A stretch of 64,000 nt of DNA, taken from Saccopteryx bilineata (lineage: Eukaryota; Chordata; Mammalia; Chiroptera; Emballonuridae). Position 1 is the first letter of the stretch; each line of letters begins with the position of its first letter. The notes below the pieces were generated by a model. That model was not told the origin of the DNA. It did not search any database and saw only the letters and a program-made list of their open reading frames with translations. Below, in pieces: positions 35,881 to 47,674 of this stretch. Both the position numbers and the translations under genes were made by a program. The stretch lies in contig NC_089494.1 of NCBI RefSeq assembly GCF_036850765.1, positions 58,173,809 to 58,237,808 of the forward strand, in the 5' to 3' direction.

Positions 35881-37771
35881 TGTCATTGCCAATGTTCAAC
35901 TTATTGGGCAAATTACAGCTCGCAAACTTTTAATTCTTTCTCCAGAGACCATTCCAGTTTCAGGTGCCATTGGTGTTCTGCCTGTATCTCACACAGTAGT
36001 TCTCAAGAGCAGTCAGCTTCTTCTGGTGCTTGTTACAGTTCAAGCTGGTTCTCAGCCTGTAGCCTGCCCTACAGTTATCAAATCTGCAACTCTTTCTCCA
36101 GTGACTATTCCAGCTCATGCTGGAGTTGTTGGCGATCAGTCAGTAGCTCATCCTGGAGCATTTGACCTTGAGTAGCCTCTCACACAGAGCTGTCAGTTTC
36201 TTCTTGAAGGGTTATAGAAAACACCCAGCCCACGACCCCAAAAGGACAGCCACAGGGAATCATATGCTGGAGAATGATGACCACTCCTCTATCCCACCCT
36301 TCAAGGGTGTTGGTGGCTTTATACCAATCTGATCTGAATCCTGCCCACTATGCCTGATGTAATGCCAATGGTTGAGGCCAGATAGGTCCAAATTGGATTT
36401 GGGCAGATGGTAGAGGAACTGCAGAGTTAGAAAGCATTGGGCCATTCCCATTTAATAGAGTCTCACGACAGGAGATGAGCAAACAGGCAGAGGAAAACTT
36501 CTTGTCACAGCAGGAGGTGAATGAACAGCAAAAAATGATCCCTCACAGGGGTGGGCAGGCAATTCGCAATACACCCTGAGAACAAGCACTCGTAGCCGTA
36601 TATACACTATACACACATGGCTCTGCCACATGTTCAGGCACTAAGCAGGCAAAGTACAAGTGAGCAAACTTAACACAGCTGTTTTCCAAAAAAAGCCCAC
36701 CCCCAAGAATTGCTTGACTGTGAAAACCAGTTGTTGCTATATGATGAAAAATTGTAAACAGCAACCACTTAAACCAAGGCTGTCTGACACCCATCTGAGA
36801 GTAACAACACACTTCTTCAAACTGACACCAACTCCATTGGCTGACAAATCTTATTATTCTAATTGTACAACTTGAGGAAGTGAAGGCTAGAGTATGTGTT
36901 CTTTAGTCCCCATGTCTTAATTTCTGATAACACAGAATGCTTAAAATGAAAGAAATGAGTGTGATGAAGTGTCCTCAGGCAAGACCTTAAAAGCAAATTT
37001 ATTAACAGGTCATGATAAGTATTAGGAACTTCTGCAACTTAGAGCATCTTTCTCTACTACCACAGTATAAGAACTGACAGGCTGGTTTTGCTTGCTAATT
37101 CCACTTTCATTACTTTTTAAGACTAAAAGACTTGTTTGGTAACCTTCAAAGATATACTGAAACCAGTGGGAGATTATTAATGTCCTAGTTCTGGGAGTTT
37201 GAGATTTCCTGCTGAGGTCCTAGCTTTGAGTCCCACTGGTTTTGAATTAGTCTCTTAATCTCTTAATTGAAAGACAACTTCAAATAATGTTGCATAGCTC
37301 AATGCTTCCAGAAGGGCCCAGGAATAGACAGGCTTATCTGAGAAGGAAACATAAGGAATGGACTTTCTTTCTGTGAACAAAAATTCAGATTGACTTCTAG
37401 TTGATGAAGCAAAATGGCAAATAGTACCAGGCACAACCTATAGATCAAAAACAAGTTTTTGTTTGCAAACCATAAAATAGAAATATCTGTCCTAAAGAGT
37501 TTTTGGAGTTCCTGACTTTTCATCTCTCTGAATCCTACTCCCACTGGATAATACTCAAGCTGTCAGAGGGAAATTGATGATCATTACTTGACAATGAGAA
37601 ATAGATTGTGTCTATGTTGAAACTAATGTTCCTTAACCAATGATCTATTTTTAGTTCATGCTAACAATTTTTAATATGTGTTAGCACATTAAGGAAAGTG
37701 TATTAATTTAGTCTTGAAAATGTTAAATTTGAGCTGCCTGGGGATGATCAGGAGGAAGTATCCAGAAAGTG

Positions 37772-37773
<2 letters not shown>

Positions 37774-37818
<45 letters not shown>
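37774..37818. repeat. (TA)n microsatellite
   Basis: An uninterrupted run of about 22 TA units lies immediately upstream of the left arm of the 178-bp inverted repeat. Confidence 0.97.
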
Positions 37819-37822
<4 letters not shown>

Positions 37823-38511
37823 CTGTATTAACCTATATAGAAAGAGGTATAAGTAAAAGCTAAAGGACCCATAGCTTCAGTAAGCTCACAACAATGACAA
37901 TAGATTATGATCAATATCCTAATGAAAGGAGGTACAGGATATTATGGGAACAGAGAAAAGAAGGGTCAACCCTGTTTGGGTCAGAAATAGTATTTGGGAA
38001 TAGTATTTTCATATATATATGAAACTTAGAACTCAAAGACCTGCTGATAGGGATGTGAGAACCATCAGCATATTTGTGGTTGTAGATTCAGTATACATAG
38101 ATAGGACTATGCAATGTATTGGTTGGCCACTTCCATTGTAGCCTTATCGAGCACTGCCACTAGGAGTCCTGAGTTCTAGCTCTACTGTTTATTTTATTAA
38201 TACAGAAAACTCATACTTCTAAAGCTTTACTCATGCTGTGGTTTTGTCCAAATTGTTTTTTACTTTCTCTACCAAGTGAACTCCTACTAATTCTACAAAT
38301 ACCAGCTTAGACCAACTTCTTTTGTGAAAAGGCTTCCCAAATACTATTTCTGACCCAAACAGGGTTGACCCTTCTTTTCTCTGTTCCCATAATATCCTGT
38401 ACCTCCTTTCATTAGGATATTGATCATAATCTATTGTCATTGTTGTGAGCTTACTGAAGCTATGGGTCCTTTAGCTTTTACTTATACCTCTTTCTATATA
38501 GGTTAATACAG
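37823..38511. repeat. Perfect 178-bp inverted repeat with 333-bp spacer
   Basis: The left arm 37823-38000 (ctgtattaacctatatag ... gtcagaaatagtatttgggaa) is the exact reverse complement of the right arm 38334-38511 (ttcccaaatactatttctga ... ctatataggttaatacag). I found no mismatch on reading base by base. The left arm is bounded by atatatatgaaa on both sides (37811-37822 and 38011-38023 region). The arms match no transposon ends I know, and the 333-bp spacer has no recognisable gene. The PDE11A intron transcript could fold here into a long hairpin. Confidence 0.93.
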
Positions 38512-38896
38512 GACTGAGCTGAATATCCATATATAGATAGGTTCCTGTATGCCAACTCCTTTCAGCGAAAAGTCAAAGACTCTTATTGGTCGCTCATGCA
38601 ACATTTATCCTACTACTACTGTCTAGCGCTTAATAGGGGTCCTACCAATAGTCATTTTTGAAAGAGTAGAGTATTGGGAATCTATAGTGAAGACCATAGT
38701 AAACTCTAGTGTTGAGAACAAACACACCAATACAGACATAGTCTAATAATTAACATCATTTTATTCAGATACTTTGACTTGTAATTTGGAGACTCATTCT
38801 GAGAATTAATTCTAAAATATAATTTTAAGGTTTTTTTCATGCAGTTCTCTCTGAACTTTTAGCTAAGATAGGTTTTTCAGACAATTGAAAATGATG

Positions 38897-39250
38897 AAGC
38901 CTGGCCAGGTGGTGGCACAGTGGATAGGGCACCAGGCTAGGACACAGAGGACCCAGGTTCAAAACCCTGAGGTTGCTGGCTTGAGTACGGGGTGGCTGCC
39001 TTGAGCATGGAATCATGGAAATGGCCCCATGGTAACTGGCTTGAGCCCAAAGGTCACCAGCTTGAAGTGCAAGGTCACTGGCTTGAGCAGGGGTCATGCA
39101 TATGCTGGAACCTCCAGTCAAGGCACATATGAGAAAGCAATCAATGAACAACTAAGGTGCCATAATGAAGAATTGATGCTTCTCATCTCTCTCCTTCCTG
39201 CCTGTCTGTCCCTATCCGTCCTTTTCTCTGTCTCTGTTGGGGAAAAAAAG
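38897..39250 (+). mobile_element. tRNA-derived bat SINE, sense orientation
   Basis: It starts gcctggccaggtggtggcac with a B-box-like ggttcaaaaccctgag. It continues through repeated 'ctggcttgag' motifs, 'aaggcacatatgagaaagca', 'gatgcttctcatctctctcc' and a 'ctgtctgtccctatcc' pyrimidine tail, to a short A run. This is the + strand counterpart of the copies at 8617, 22762 and 40102. I did not find a clear target-site duplication. Confidence 0.85.
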
Positions 39251-39563
39251 GCAGTGAAGTTGGTCTGGGGTATTTTATTTTGTCTTGTTTTGCTTTATTT
39301 GTATTGATTTTTCTTCTACACAACTCTGCAACATGTCAACCCTCACTTCAGGAGCAGCCACCTTTTCTGTAATAGGGTAATTCTCTTTTATCTCTCCACA
39401 GTCAATATATTTGAGCTCATGAAGTTCTGTTTGAAGTCAGTCTGAGTCTCACACTTGGAAGCAAGAGGACACTGAAAGAGAATTTAAAATGCAGCCCTTT
39501 CCAGTAAACTCATTTAAAAACCTACATTTTCCTATGCACCTGGTTCTAGTAAAAAAACAAGTT

Positions 39564-39948
39564 AAAGGATTTATTTACAACTTTTTTTATTATTATTAAG
39601 AGGCAGGGAGACAGACAGACTTCCACATGAGCCCTGACCGACAAACCCTGACGGGGCAATGTTCTGCCCATATGGGGCCACTGCTCCATTGCTCAAGCAA
39701 CTGAGATCTTATAGCCCCTGAGGCAAGGCCATGGAGCCATCCTCCATGCCCAGGGCCAACTTGCTTGAACCATTAAAGCCATGTCTGTAGGAGGAGGAGA
39801 GAGAGAAGGATGAGGGGGAGGAGGAGGGGTGAAGTAGATGGTTGCTTCTCCTGTGTGCCCTGACCTGGAATTGAACCTGGCTCTTCCACATGCTGTGCCA
39901 ATGCTCTGTCACTGAGCAACCAGCCAGGGCCAAAGGATTTATTTACAA
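39564..39948 (-). mobile_element. Rhin/Ves-type SINE, antisense, with 17-bp target-site duplication
   Basis: The body 39581-39931 has a T-rich start, 'gacagacagacttccacatg', a diverged GC body and a tRNA-like head ending gccagggcc. A perfect 17-bp repeat, aaaggatttatttacaa, lies at 39564-39580 and 39932-39948. It is an older copy with internal losses compared with 3299. Confidence 0.92.
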
Positions 39949-40091
39949 TTCACTTGTTATTATAAATGAATCTTAGAGTTAAAATAAACTAGTGGTTAAT
40001 TTTTACTTTTTAAGGAAGTGCCACTGAAGTTTAGGTGACGATTATATTTATTTACTTTTTTCAGACTCTTATTTCAAGGATTTTTTAGTTT

Positions 40092-40389
40092 TGCTACTGT
40101 GCTTTTGTTTTTTTGTCTTTTGTTTTGTTTTTAGTGAAAGAGACAGAGGGACAGACAGACAAGAAGAGAGATGAGGAGATCAATTCTTCGTTATGGCACT
40201 TAAATTCTTCATTGACTGCTTCCTCATATGTGCCTTAACTGGGGGGCTCCAGCTGAGCCAGTGACACCCTGCTCAAACTAGTGACCTTGGGCTTCAAGCT
40301 GGTGAGCCTTGGTTGCTCAAGCTGGCAACTTGGGGTTTGGAACCTGCATCCTCTGTGTCCCAGGCCAATGCTCTATTTACTGTGCCAGG

Positions 40390-40392
<3 letters not shown>
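40092..40392 (-). mobile_element. tRNA-derived bat SINE, antisense
   Basis: It contains 'gagacagagggacagacaga', 'caattcttcgttatggcact', 'cattgactgcttcctcatat', 'gggggctccagctgagccag', repeated 'gctcaa' motifs and a decayed head. The flanks tgctactgtg and gttactgtg suggest a target-site duplication. Its intact 'ggctccagctgagcc' shows where the 8617-9250 copy was split. Confidence 0.82.

Positions 40393-40393
<1 letters not shown>

Positions 40394-40432
<39 letters not shown>
40394..40432. repeat. (TG)n microsatellite
   Basis: About 19 uninterrupted TG units directly follow a SINE head, where the duplicated target already held tgtg. Confidence 0.97.
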
Positions 40433-40435
<3 letters not shown>

Positions 40436-41584
40436 GTCAGATTTTTAAGAAACATCCTCACTCCAGATGTTGGAGTAGCATTATGTCTTGCATGTGAGAA
40501 GCTATTAACATTGACATATTAAAATAGACAAACTTTGAAAATATTTTACTGATTTCTCAACTAACTTTTGGTTTTCATCAACAAATGGATGTTGTCAAGA
40601 ATTATAGGCCACTTTTTCCCTCTCTCTATAGGGCACTGGTGTGCAGTAAATATCTTGGCAACATACATGAATACCCACCAACACTCACACCAGACATCCA
40701 CATGCATGACATGATTGATAAGCACATTGTTTTTCGTAGAAGAAGGAGTGGGCACATAGGAACCCATCCATAAATGGGTGATCAGCTCATCACTACCTCC
40801 TACGTATACAGAGAGAGGTATGGGCAGAAGGTACAGGGGCTGTTTAATGAGGAAACTAGTGACAATGTAGACATAAGCATTATAGCCTTAGGAACTAGGG
40901 GTCAAAGTACTTTGCAGAGTTTTGTCCCTTAGCTCAGAAAGTCTTGGCACTCTGGGAGACAGTGTCTGGCCTCCCTCAAGAGGATTCCAAGCAGTGGGTG
41001 TCTCAAGTGAAAGAGTGCTTCCCTAGAGACAGGGCGGGGAGAGTTGTCTGTGGTCTTGCAGTTACTCATTTGGCAGCTGAAACCCACTGAGTGACGTGAT
41101 CTCATTTGTACCCACAAACTGCACAGTAATCAAATGGTTGATGTGTTTCCAAACAGTGGTGACTCTCTTTATCTGGCCCAAACTGAAAACCTAAGTATTG
41201 GATTTGTTGGTCTTTGTTACCTCTGGTCAGATTGGGGGGGAGGGGGGTCTACAAAGTTGGTTAATTCAATTTTGCATATTAGTTTAAGCGTCCAAAAGCC
41301 TATCAAAAAAATAAAACCTATTGGGAACGATTAATCTTTACTATTTTGATTGGGAAGAAACCACACAGAATAAAAGAACCCTCCCAGGTCTAAAGGAACT
41401 GACTGACAGGACCTTTAGGGAAGAACTGATCCTTTACACTAGGTGTGTCCCTCAAGAGGCAGAAGTACTTGGGGCCCTTTCCTTTGTGATTAAATTCACA
41501 ACACCACATTGCTGAAATGTACAAAGGGGAACAGCCCGCTGCAAAATTTACTTTAGAAGTTTTTAAACAGTTGAGACTTTAAAT

Positions 41585-41790
41585 AAATGTTTACTAAGAG
41601 CTAAATAATGTGCAAAAAACACTTGCATAAATTCTTACTTGAGTCTGTACAGTACCTTAGTAGTAAGTAGTATTATCCCTGTTTCATAGGTGAAATGTAA
41701 GTAACTTGTCTGAGATCATTTTGCTAAGAAATGACAAAATAGACATTTGACTCAGTTATATCTGACTCTTCAACTCAGGCTTTTAATCAT
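41585..41790 (+). mobile_element. MIR-like ancient SINE
   Basis: Text in MIR order: 'actaagagctaaataatgtg', 'taagtagtattatccctgtt', 'tcataggtgaaatgtaagta', 'acttgtctgagatcattt'. Confidence 0.6.
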
Positions 41791-42629
41791 AAAACAAAAT
41801 CACTTTTCTAAAGAAAAACAAGGTTTTGAAAGCTCTAACCCAGTGACATGATTCTGCATTACAGAATTGTGTTGAACTGGTGCTAAAGCCAGAGCATGAT
41901 ATAAATACTACAAGTGACAAATCAACCTTCCTGACTGTCTCTGAGTCCTCAGTGACACTGGGAGTTAGTTTACGTCCCTATGCAACATGAGACTGAAGAA
42001 ATGGAGAGGTGGTTTTCAGAAAATCTGTTTGCACGGTTCCAGCTATAGGTCAGCTCCTCCCTCACCTCCTTTCTGAAACCTTAGCTGGATTACAACACCG
42101 GAAGTGGTTCCCCGCTCCCTGGATTTCTTCCACATTCATGATTGGTTCAGTTGAGTTGGCAGCTAGTCGTCAACACAGCCATGTGATGTATTTTTCATTT
42201 AAAATTATGAGTTGTTTAAATGTCAGTGTGTTTATTTCTCACCTCCCCATCTGAGTGGCAGTCTCTAGGAGAGTGGAGGCTATGGCTTATACTTCATAGA
42301 AACCTTCTCAACAGAGCCTGGGCGCAGTGCCTGGCACACGGTCAAGTTTGCTGTCTACGACACTTTTCAACAGTTTCATAATGATTTCAACAGATGTGCA
42401 GCCTGAGCTAAACCAGGTTCTGAGCATGTTTTACATTGAGAATTAATCTTTCGGGAGTCCCCACTCAATGAGTATTGCCATCACCATCTTCTCTGGGAAC
42501 TCTGTAAGTAGGGACACTGGATACCAAGTCCAAAGTTACCTCCTGCCTCTTCCTTTGGCTGCACTTTCAGTCTGTTTCTTATCTGCAGCGTCTTCCTGAA
42601 ACTCTCTGTGCTGGTGACTGGCCTGCCTT

Positions 42630-42694
42630 TATTTATTTATTTTTAAATTTTTTCCATTGACTTGAGAGAGAGGGAGAGGAAAAGAGAGAAAGAA

Positions 42695-42726
<32 letters not shown>

Positions 42727-42857
42727 GCATCAGCTCATTGTTCTATTTAATTGTTCCATTTAGTTGTACACGCATTGGTTGCTTCTCCTGCGTGCCCTGG
42801 TGGTTAGGGGCCAAAACCAGGTCAACCCTTCATTCACTGAGCCACCAGGCCAGGGCC
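42630..42857 (-). mobile_element. Ves SINE (short type) with GA repeat, antisense
   Basis: A T-rich start, a GAGAGA tract that runs into a pure (GA)n of about 20 units (42697-42726), 'gttgtacacgcattggttgc', 'ttctcctgcgtgccctggtg' and the tRNA-like head ending 'gagccaccaggccagggcc'. Confidence 0.85.
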
Positions 42858-42934
42858 GGCCCTTCTTTCCTTTAGGTGGGAACCTAGTATTCTGGCCCTA
42901 CTCTTACACATTCGCTTCTCTGAGAAGCAACGGG

Positions 42935-43100
42935 ATAGACAGAACAATCTGGGACTTTGGAGTCCCATGTAGCTGAAAATTCTATCTCCACTTTGGAAAA
43001 TTATTTAGCATTTCTGAGCCTCCGCTTTTTGATCTGTAAAATGTAGAGAACTGTACCCACCTCACAGGATTTACGTGAAGACAAAACATACTTATTGGGT
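42935..43100 (+). mobile_element. MIR-like ancient SINE
   Basis: 'gggactttggagtcccatgt', 'ttatttagcatttctgagcc', 'tccgctttttgatctgtaaa' and 'cctcacaggatttacgtgaa' follow the MIR consensus order. Confidence 0.68.
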
Positions 43101-43258
43101 AAAGAATCCTGCTTGGCCCTTGGCCCACCATGAGTGATGATGAATTTGTCCCCCTCTTCTGCTTTTTAAAATTTCTTCTCTTTATCCCCTTACCCTTTAT
43201 AGCTGCCTTTCTTCTCCTTCCTTATACAAATATAGATGTCCTTATATATTCTCTTTCT

Positions 43259-43516
43259 TTTTTTTTTTTTTATATTTTATAATTTTATTTTTTAATGGGG
43301 TGACATCAATAAATCAGGATACATATATTCAAAGATAACAAGTCCAGGTTATCTTGTCGTTCAATTATGTTGCATACCCACCACCCAAAGTCAGATTGTC
43401 CTCTGTCACCTTCTATCTTGTTTTCTTTGTGCCCCTCCCACCCCCTATCCCTCTCCCATTCCCCCCCTCCCCCCCCGTAACCACCACACTCTTATCAATG
43501 TCTCTTAGTTTCACTA
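43259..43516 (-). other. L1-B 3' UTR with C/G-rich tract and tail
   Basis: Complement of the L1-A 3' UTR. The poly-A tail appears as T's at 43258-43271, and the G-rich tract is the C-rich block at 43432-43477 (runs of 7 and 8 C's on the + strand). Confidence 0.88.
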
Positions 43517-46500
43517 TTATGTCCCACCTACGTATGGAATAATACAGTTCCTGTTTTTTTCTGATTTACTTATTTCGCTTCGTATCATGTTATCAAGATC
43601 CCACCATTTTGCTGTAAATGTTCCGATGTCATCATTTCTTATGGCTGAGTAGTATTCCATAGTGTATATGTGCCACATCTTCTTTATCCAGTCATCTATT
43701 GATGGGCTTTTTGGTTGTTTCCATGTCCTGGCCACTGTGAACAATGCTGCAATAAACATGGGGCTGCATGTGTCTTTACGTATCAATGTTTCTGAGTTTT
43801 GGGGATATATACCCAGTAGAGGGATTGCTGGGTCATAAGGTAGTTCTATTTTCAGTTTTTTGAGGAACCACCATACTTTCTTCCATAATGGTTGTACTAC
43901 TTTACATTCCCACCAACAGTGTATGAGGGTTCCTTTTTCTCCACAGCCTCTCCAACATTTGCTATTACCTGACTTGCTAATAACAGCTAATCGAACAGGT
44001 GTGAGGTGGTATCTCATTGCCGTTTTGATTTGCATTTCTCTAATAGCTAAAGAAGATGAGCATCTTTTCATATATCTGTTGGCCATTTGTATTTCTTCCT
44101 GGGAGAAGTGTCTATTCATATCCTCTTCCCATTTTTTTATTGGATTGTTTGTTTGTTTGTTGTTGAGTTTTATGAGTTCTTTGTATATTTTGGATATTAG
44201 GCCCTTATCTGAGCTGTTGTTTGAAAATATCATTTCCCATTTAGTTGGCTTTCTGTTTATTTTGTTATCAGTTTCCCTTGCTGAGCAAAAACTTCTTAGT
44301 CTGATGTAGTCCCATTCATTAATTTTTGCCTTCACTTCTCTTGCCATTGGAGTCAAATTCATAAAATGCTCTTTAAAACCCAGGTCCATGAGTTGAGTAC
44401 CTATGTCTTCTTCTATGTACTTAATTGTTTCAGGTCTTATGTTTAGATCTTTGATCCATTTTGAGTTAATTTTTGTACAGGGGGAGAGACTGTAGTCCAG
44501 TTTCATTCTTTTGCATGTGGCTTTCCAGTTTTCCCAGCACCATTTATTGAAGAGGCTTTCTTTTCTCCATTGTGTGTTGTTGGCCCCTTTATCAAAAATT
44601 ATTTGACTATATATATGTGGTTTTATTTCTGGACTTTCTATTCTGTTCCATTGGTCTGAGTGTCTATTTTTCTGCCAATACCATGCTGTTTTGATTGTCG
44701 TGGCCCTATAATAGAGTTTGAAGTCAGGTATTGTTATGCCCCCAGCTTCATTCTTTTTCTTTAGAATTGCTTTGGCTATTCGGGGTTTTTTATAGTTCCA
44801 TATAAATCTGATGATTTTTTGCTCTATTTCTTTAAAAAATGTCATTGGAATTTTGATGGGAATTGCATTAAATTTGTATATTGCTTTGGGTAATATAGCC
44901 ATCTTGATTATATTTATTCTTCCTAGCCAAGAACAAGGTATATTCTTCCATCTCATTATATCTTTTTCGATTTCCCTTAACAATGGTTTATAGTTTTCAT
45001 TATATAAGTCCTTTACATTCTTTGTTATGTTTATTCCTAAGTATTTTATTTTTTTTGTTGCAATCGTGAAGGGGATTATTCTTTTGAGTTCGTTCTCAGT
45101 TGTTTCATTGTTGGCATATAGAAAGGCTATTGACTTCTGTATGTTAATTTTGTATCCTGCGACCTTACTGTATTGGCTTATTGTTTCTAGTAGTCTTTTT
45201 GTGGATTCTTTGGGGTTTTCGATGTATAGGATCATATCATCTGCAAAAAGTGATACCTTTACTTCTTCTTTTCCGATATGGATGCCTTTTATTTTTTTGT
45301 CTTGTCTGATTGCTCTGGCTAGAACCTCTAGTACCACATTAAATAAGAGTGGAGAGAGTGGACAACCCTGTCTTGTTCCTGATTTAAGGGGGAAAGCCTT
45401 CAGTTTAGTGCCATTTAATATGATGTTAGCTGATGGTTTATCATATATGGCCTTTATCATGTTGAGATATTTTCCTTCTATACCCATTTTGTTGAGAGTC
45501 TTAAACATAAAATTGTGTTGTATTTTATCGAAAGCCTTTTCTGCGTCTATTGATAAGATCATGTGGTTTTTGTTCTTTGTTTTGTTGATATGGTGTATTA
45601 CATTAACCGTTTTACGTATGTTGAACCATCCTTGAGATTCTGGGATGAATCCCACTTGATCATGATGTATTATTTTTTTAATATGTTGTTGTATTCGATT
45701 TGCTAGTATTTTGTTTAGTATTTTAGCATCTGTATTCATTAGAGATATTGGTCTGTAGTTTTCTTTTTTTGTGCCATCCTTGCCTGGTTTTGGTATGAGG
45801 GTTATGTTGGCCTCATAAAATGTGTTTGGAAGTATTGCTTCTTCTTCAATTTTTTGGAAGACTTTGAGTAGAATAGGAACCAAGTCTTCTTTGAATGTTT
45901 GATAAAATTCGCTGGTATAGCCGTCAGGGCCTGGACTTTTATTTTTGGGGAGGTTTTTAATGGTTTTTTCTATTTCTTCTCTACTGATAGGTCTGTTTAG
46001 GCTTTCTGCTTCTTCTTGACTCAGTCTAGGAAGGTTGTATTGTTCTAGGAATTTATCCATTTCTTCTAGGTTGTTGAATTTAGTGGCATAAAGTTTTTCA
46101 TAGTATTCTACAAAAATTCTTTGTATATCTACGGTGTCAGTGGTGATTTCTCCTCTTTCATTTTGGATTTTGTTTATATGAGTTCTTTCTCTTTTTTTTT
46201 GCTTGGTAAGTCTTGCCAAGGGTTTGTCAATTTTGTTGATCTTTTCAAAGAACCAGCTCCTTGTTCTATTAATTTTTTCTATAGTTTTTCTGTTCTCTAA
46301 TTCATTTATTTCTGCACTGATTTTTATTATCTCCTTTCTTCGGCTGGTTTTGGGTTGTCTTTGTTCTTCTTTTTCTAGTTCCTTAAGGTGTGAAGTTAAG
46401 TGGTTCACTTGGGCTCTCTCTTGTTTGTTCATATATGCCTGAAGCGATATGAACTTCCCTCTTATCACTGCTTTTGCTGCATCCCATAGATTCTGATATG

Positions 46501-47348
46501 TCGTATTGTCATTTTCATTTGTCTGTATATATCTTTTGATCTCTGCACTTATTTCTTCTTTGACCCATTCATTTTTTAAAAGTATGTTGTTTAGTTTCCA
46601 CATTTTTGTGGGATTTTTTTCCTCTTTTTTGCAGTTGAATTCTAGTTTCAAGGCTTTATGATCAGAAAATATGCTTGGTACAACTTCAATTTTTCTGAAT
46701 TTGCGGATATTGTTTTTGTGGCCCAACATATGGTCAATTCTTGAGAATGATCCATGTACACTGGAGAAAAATGTATACTCAGTCACTTTGGGATGAAATG
46801 TCCTGTAGATGTCTATCATATCCAGGTGCTCTAGTGTTTTGTTTAAGGCCACTATGTCTTTGTTGATTCTCTGTTTGGATGACCGATCTAGAGCTGTCAG
46901 CGGTGTATTGAGGTCTCCAAGTATAATTGTATTTTTTGTCAGTTTTTGTTTTAAGATCAATAAGTAGCTGTCTTATATATTTTGGTGCTCCTTGGTTTGG
47001 TGCATATATATTAAGAATTGTTATGTCTTCTTGATTCAGTGTCCCCTTAGCCATTATGAAATGGCCATTTTTGTCTCTGAGTACTTTTCCTGTCTTGTAG
47101 TCAGCATTATCCGATATGAGTATTGCTACACCTGCTTTTTTTTGGATGTTATTTGCTTGGAGTATTGTTTTCCAGCCTTTCACTTTGAATTTGTTTTTAT
47201 CCTTGTTACTTAGATGAGTTTCCTGTAGGCAGCATACAGTTGGATTTTCTTTTTTAATCCATTCTGCTACTCTGTGCCTTTTTATTGGTGAGTTTAATCC
47301 GTTTACATTTAGTGTAATTATTGATACTTGTGAGTTCCCTATTGCCAT
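43517..47348 (-). pseudogene. L1-B ORF2 (endonuclease and reverse transcriptase), one frameshift
   Basis: The ORF starts at 47348 (MAIGNSQ) and should be about 1276 residues. It carries the same endonuclease residues, RT motifs ([13 protein letters not shown]) and C-terminal CWRGC...HCWWEC motif as L1-A, with one extra lysine codon (TKQKKRE against TKEKRE). A run of six A's at 46932-46937 (T's on the + strand), where L1-A has five, shifts the frame inside the endonuclease domain just before GDLNTPL. The first frame ends at 46779 after 189 codons, and the remaining 1147 codons are open from an internal ATG at 46960. So RT and the C-terminus are uninterrupted, but the endonuclease is split. The extra A is in a homopolymer and may be an assembly error. 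Confidence 0.93.
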
Positions 47349-47578
47349 TTTATATCTTGCTTTCTGTTAGTTTTGTGTCTTGTTTGATCCTTCTCTTTCG
47401 TTTTTCTATCTTTTGTTTTTATTTGGTTGTATTCCATACATCTTTCCTCTGTTGCTATCTTTTTTATCTCATGTGCTTCTGTGGTGGTTTTTTCAATGGT
47501 GGTTACCTTTGAGTAATGAAAAGGGTCCCTACCCTGTTCATTGTAGCGAACTATTTTGTGAGTACTTTTGCACTCCAT
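47339..47578 (-). CDS. 79-codon spacer ORF overlapping the ORF2 start (L1-B)
   Basis: This is the L1-B counterpart of the L1-A spacer ORF. It has the same length, start ([10 protein letters not shown]) and stop position relative to ORF2, with one residue difference (KTKDRKT against KTKDTKT). It remains open although ORF1 and ORF2 of this copy are both frameshifted. Confidence 0.4.
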   Translation of the reverse strand: MECKSTHKIVRYNEQGRDPFHYSKVTTIEKTTTEAHEIKKIATEERCMEYNQIKTKDRKTKEKDQTRHKTNRKQDIKWQ

Positions 47579-47674
47579 CGTCCTTTGCTACTGTTAATCT
47601 CCGTCTTCTCCCCCTCTTTCTTTTTGTTGTTGTCACGGTTTAAATTTGGTTTTATTGTGTTCTTCTTGGAGCTT

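Larger units (their letters stand above)
33395..36690 (-). mobile_element. Degraded endogenous retrovirus with two related ends, - strand
   Basis: Two direct copies of a ~215-245-bp LTR-like sequence flank about 2.6 kb. The left copy is 33395-33885, split by an L1 3' end at 33470-33711 plus its duplicated target. The right copy is about 36475-36690. They share blocks such as 'gagcaaacaggcag'-like text, 'gaacagcaaaaaatga' and 'aggcaaagtacaag', at roughly 80% identity. On the - strand a purine-rich aaagaggtggaa lies just before the left LTR and looks like a polypurine tract, so transcription would run right to left. The interior has gag-like text and many stops. The class is unproven; the gag-like part reminds me of class III (ERV-L) elements. 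It is old and non-functional. Confidence 0.65.
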
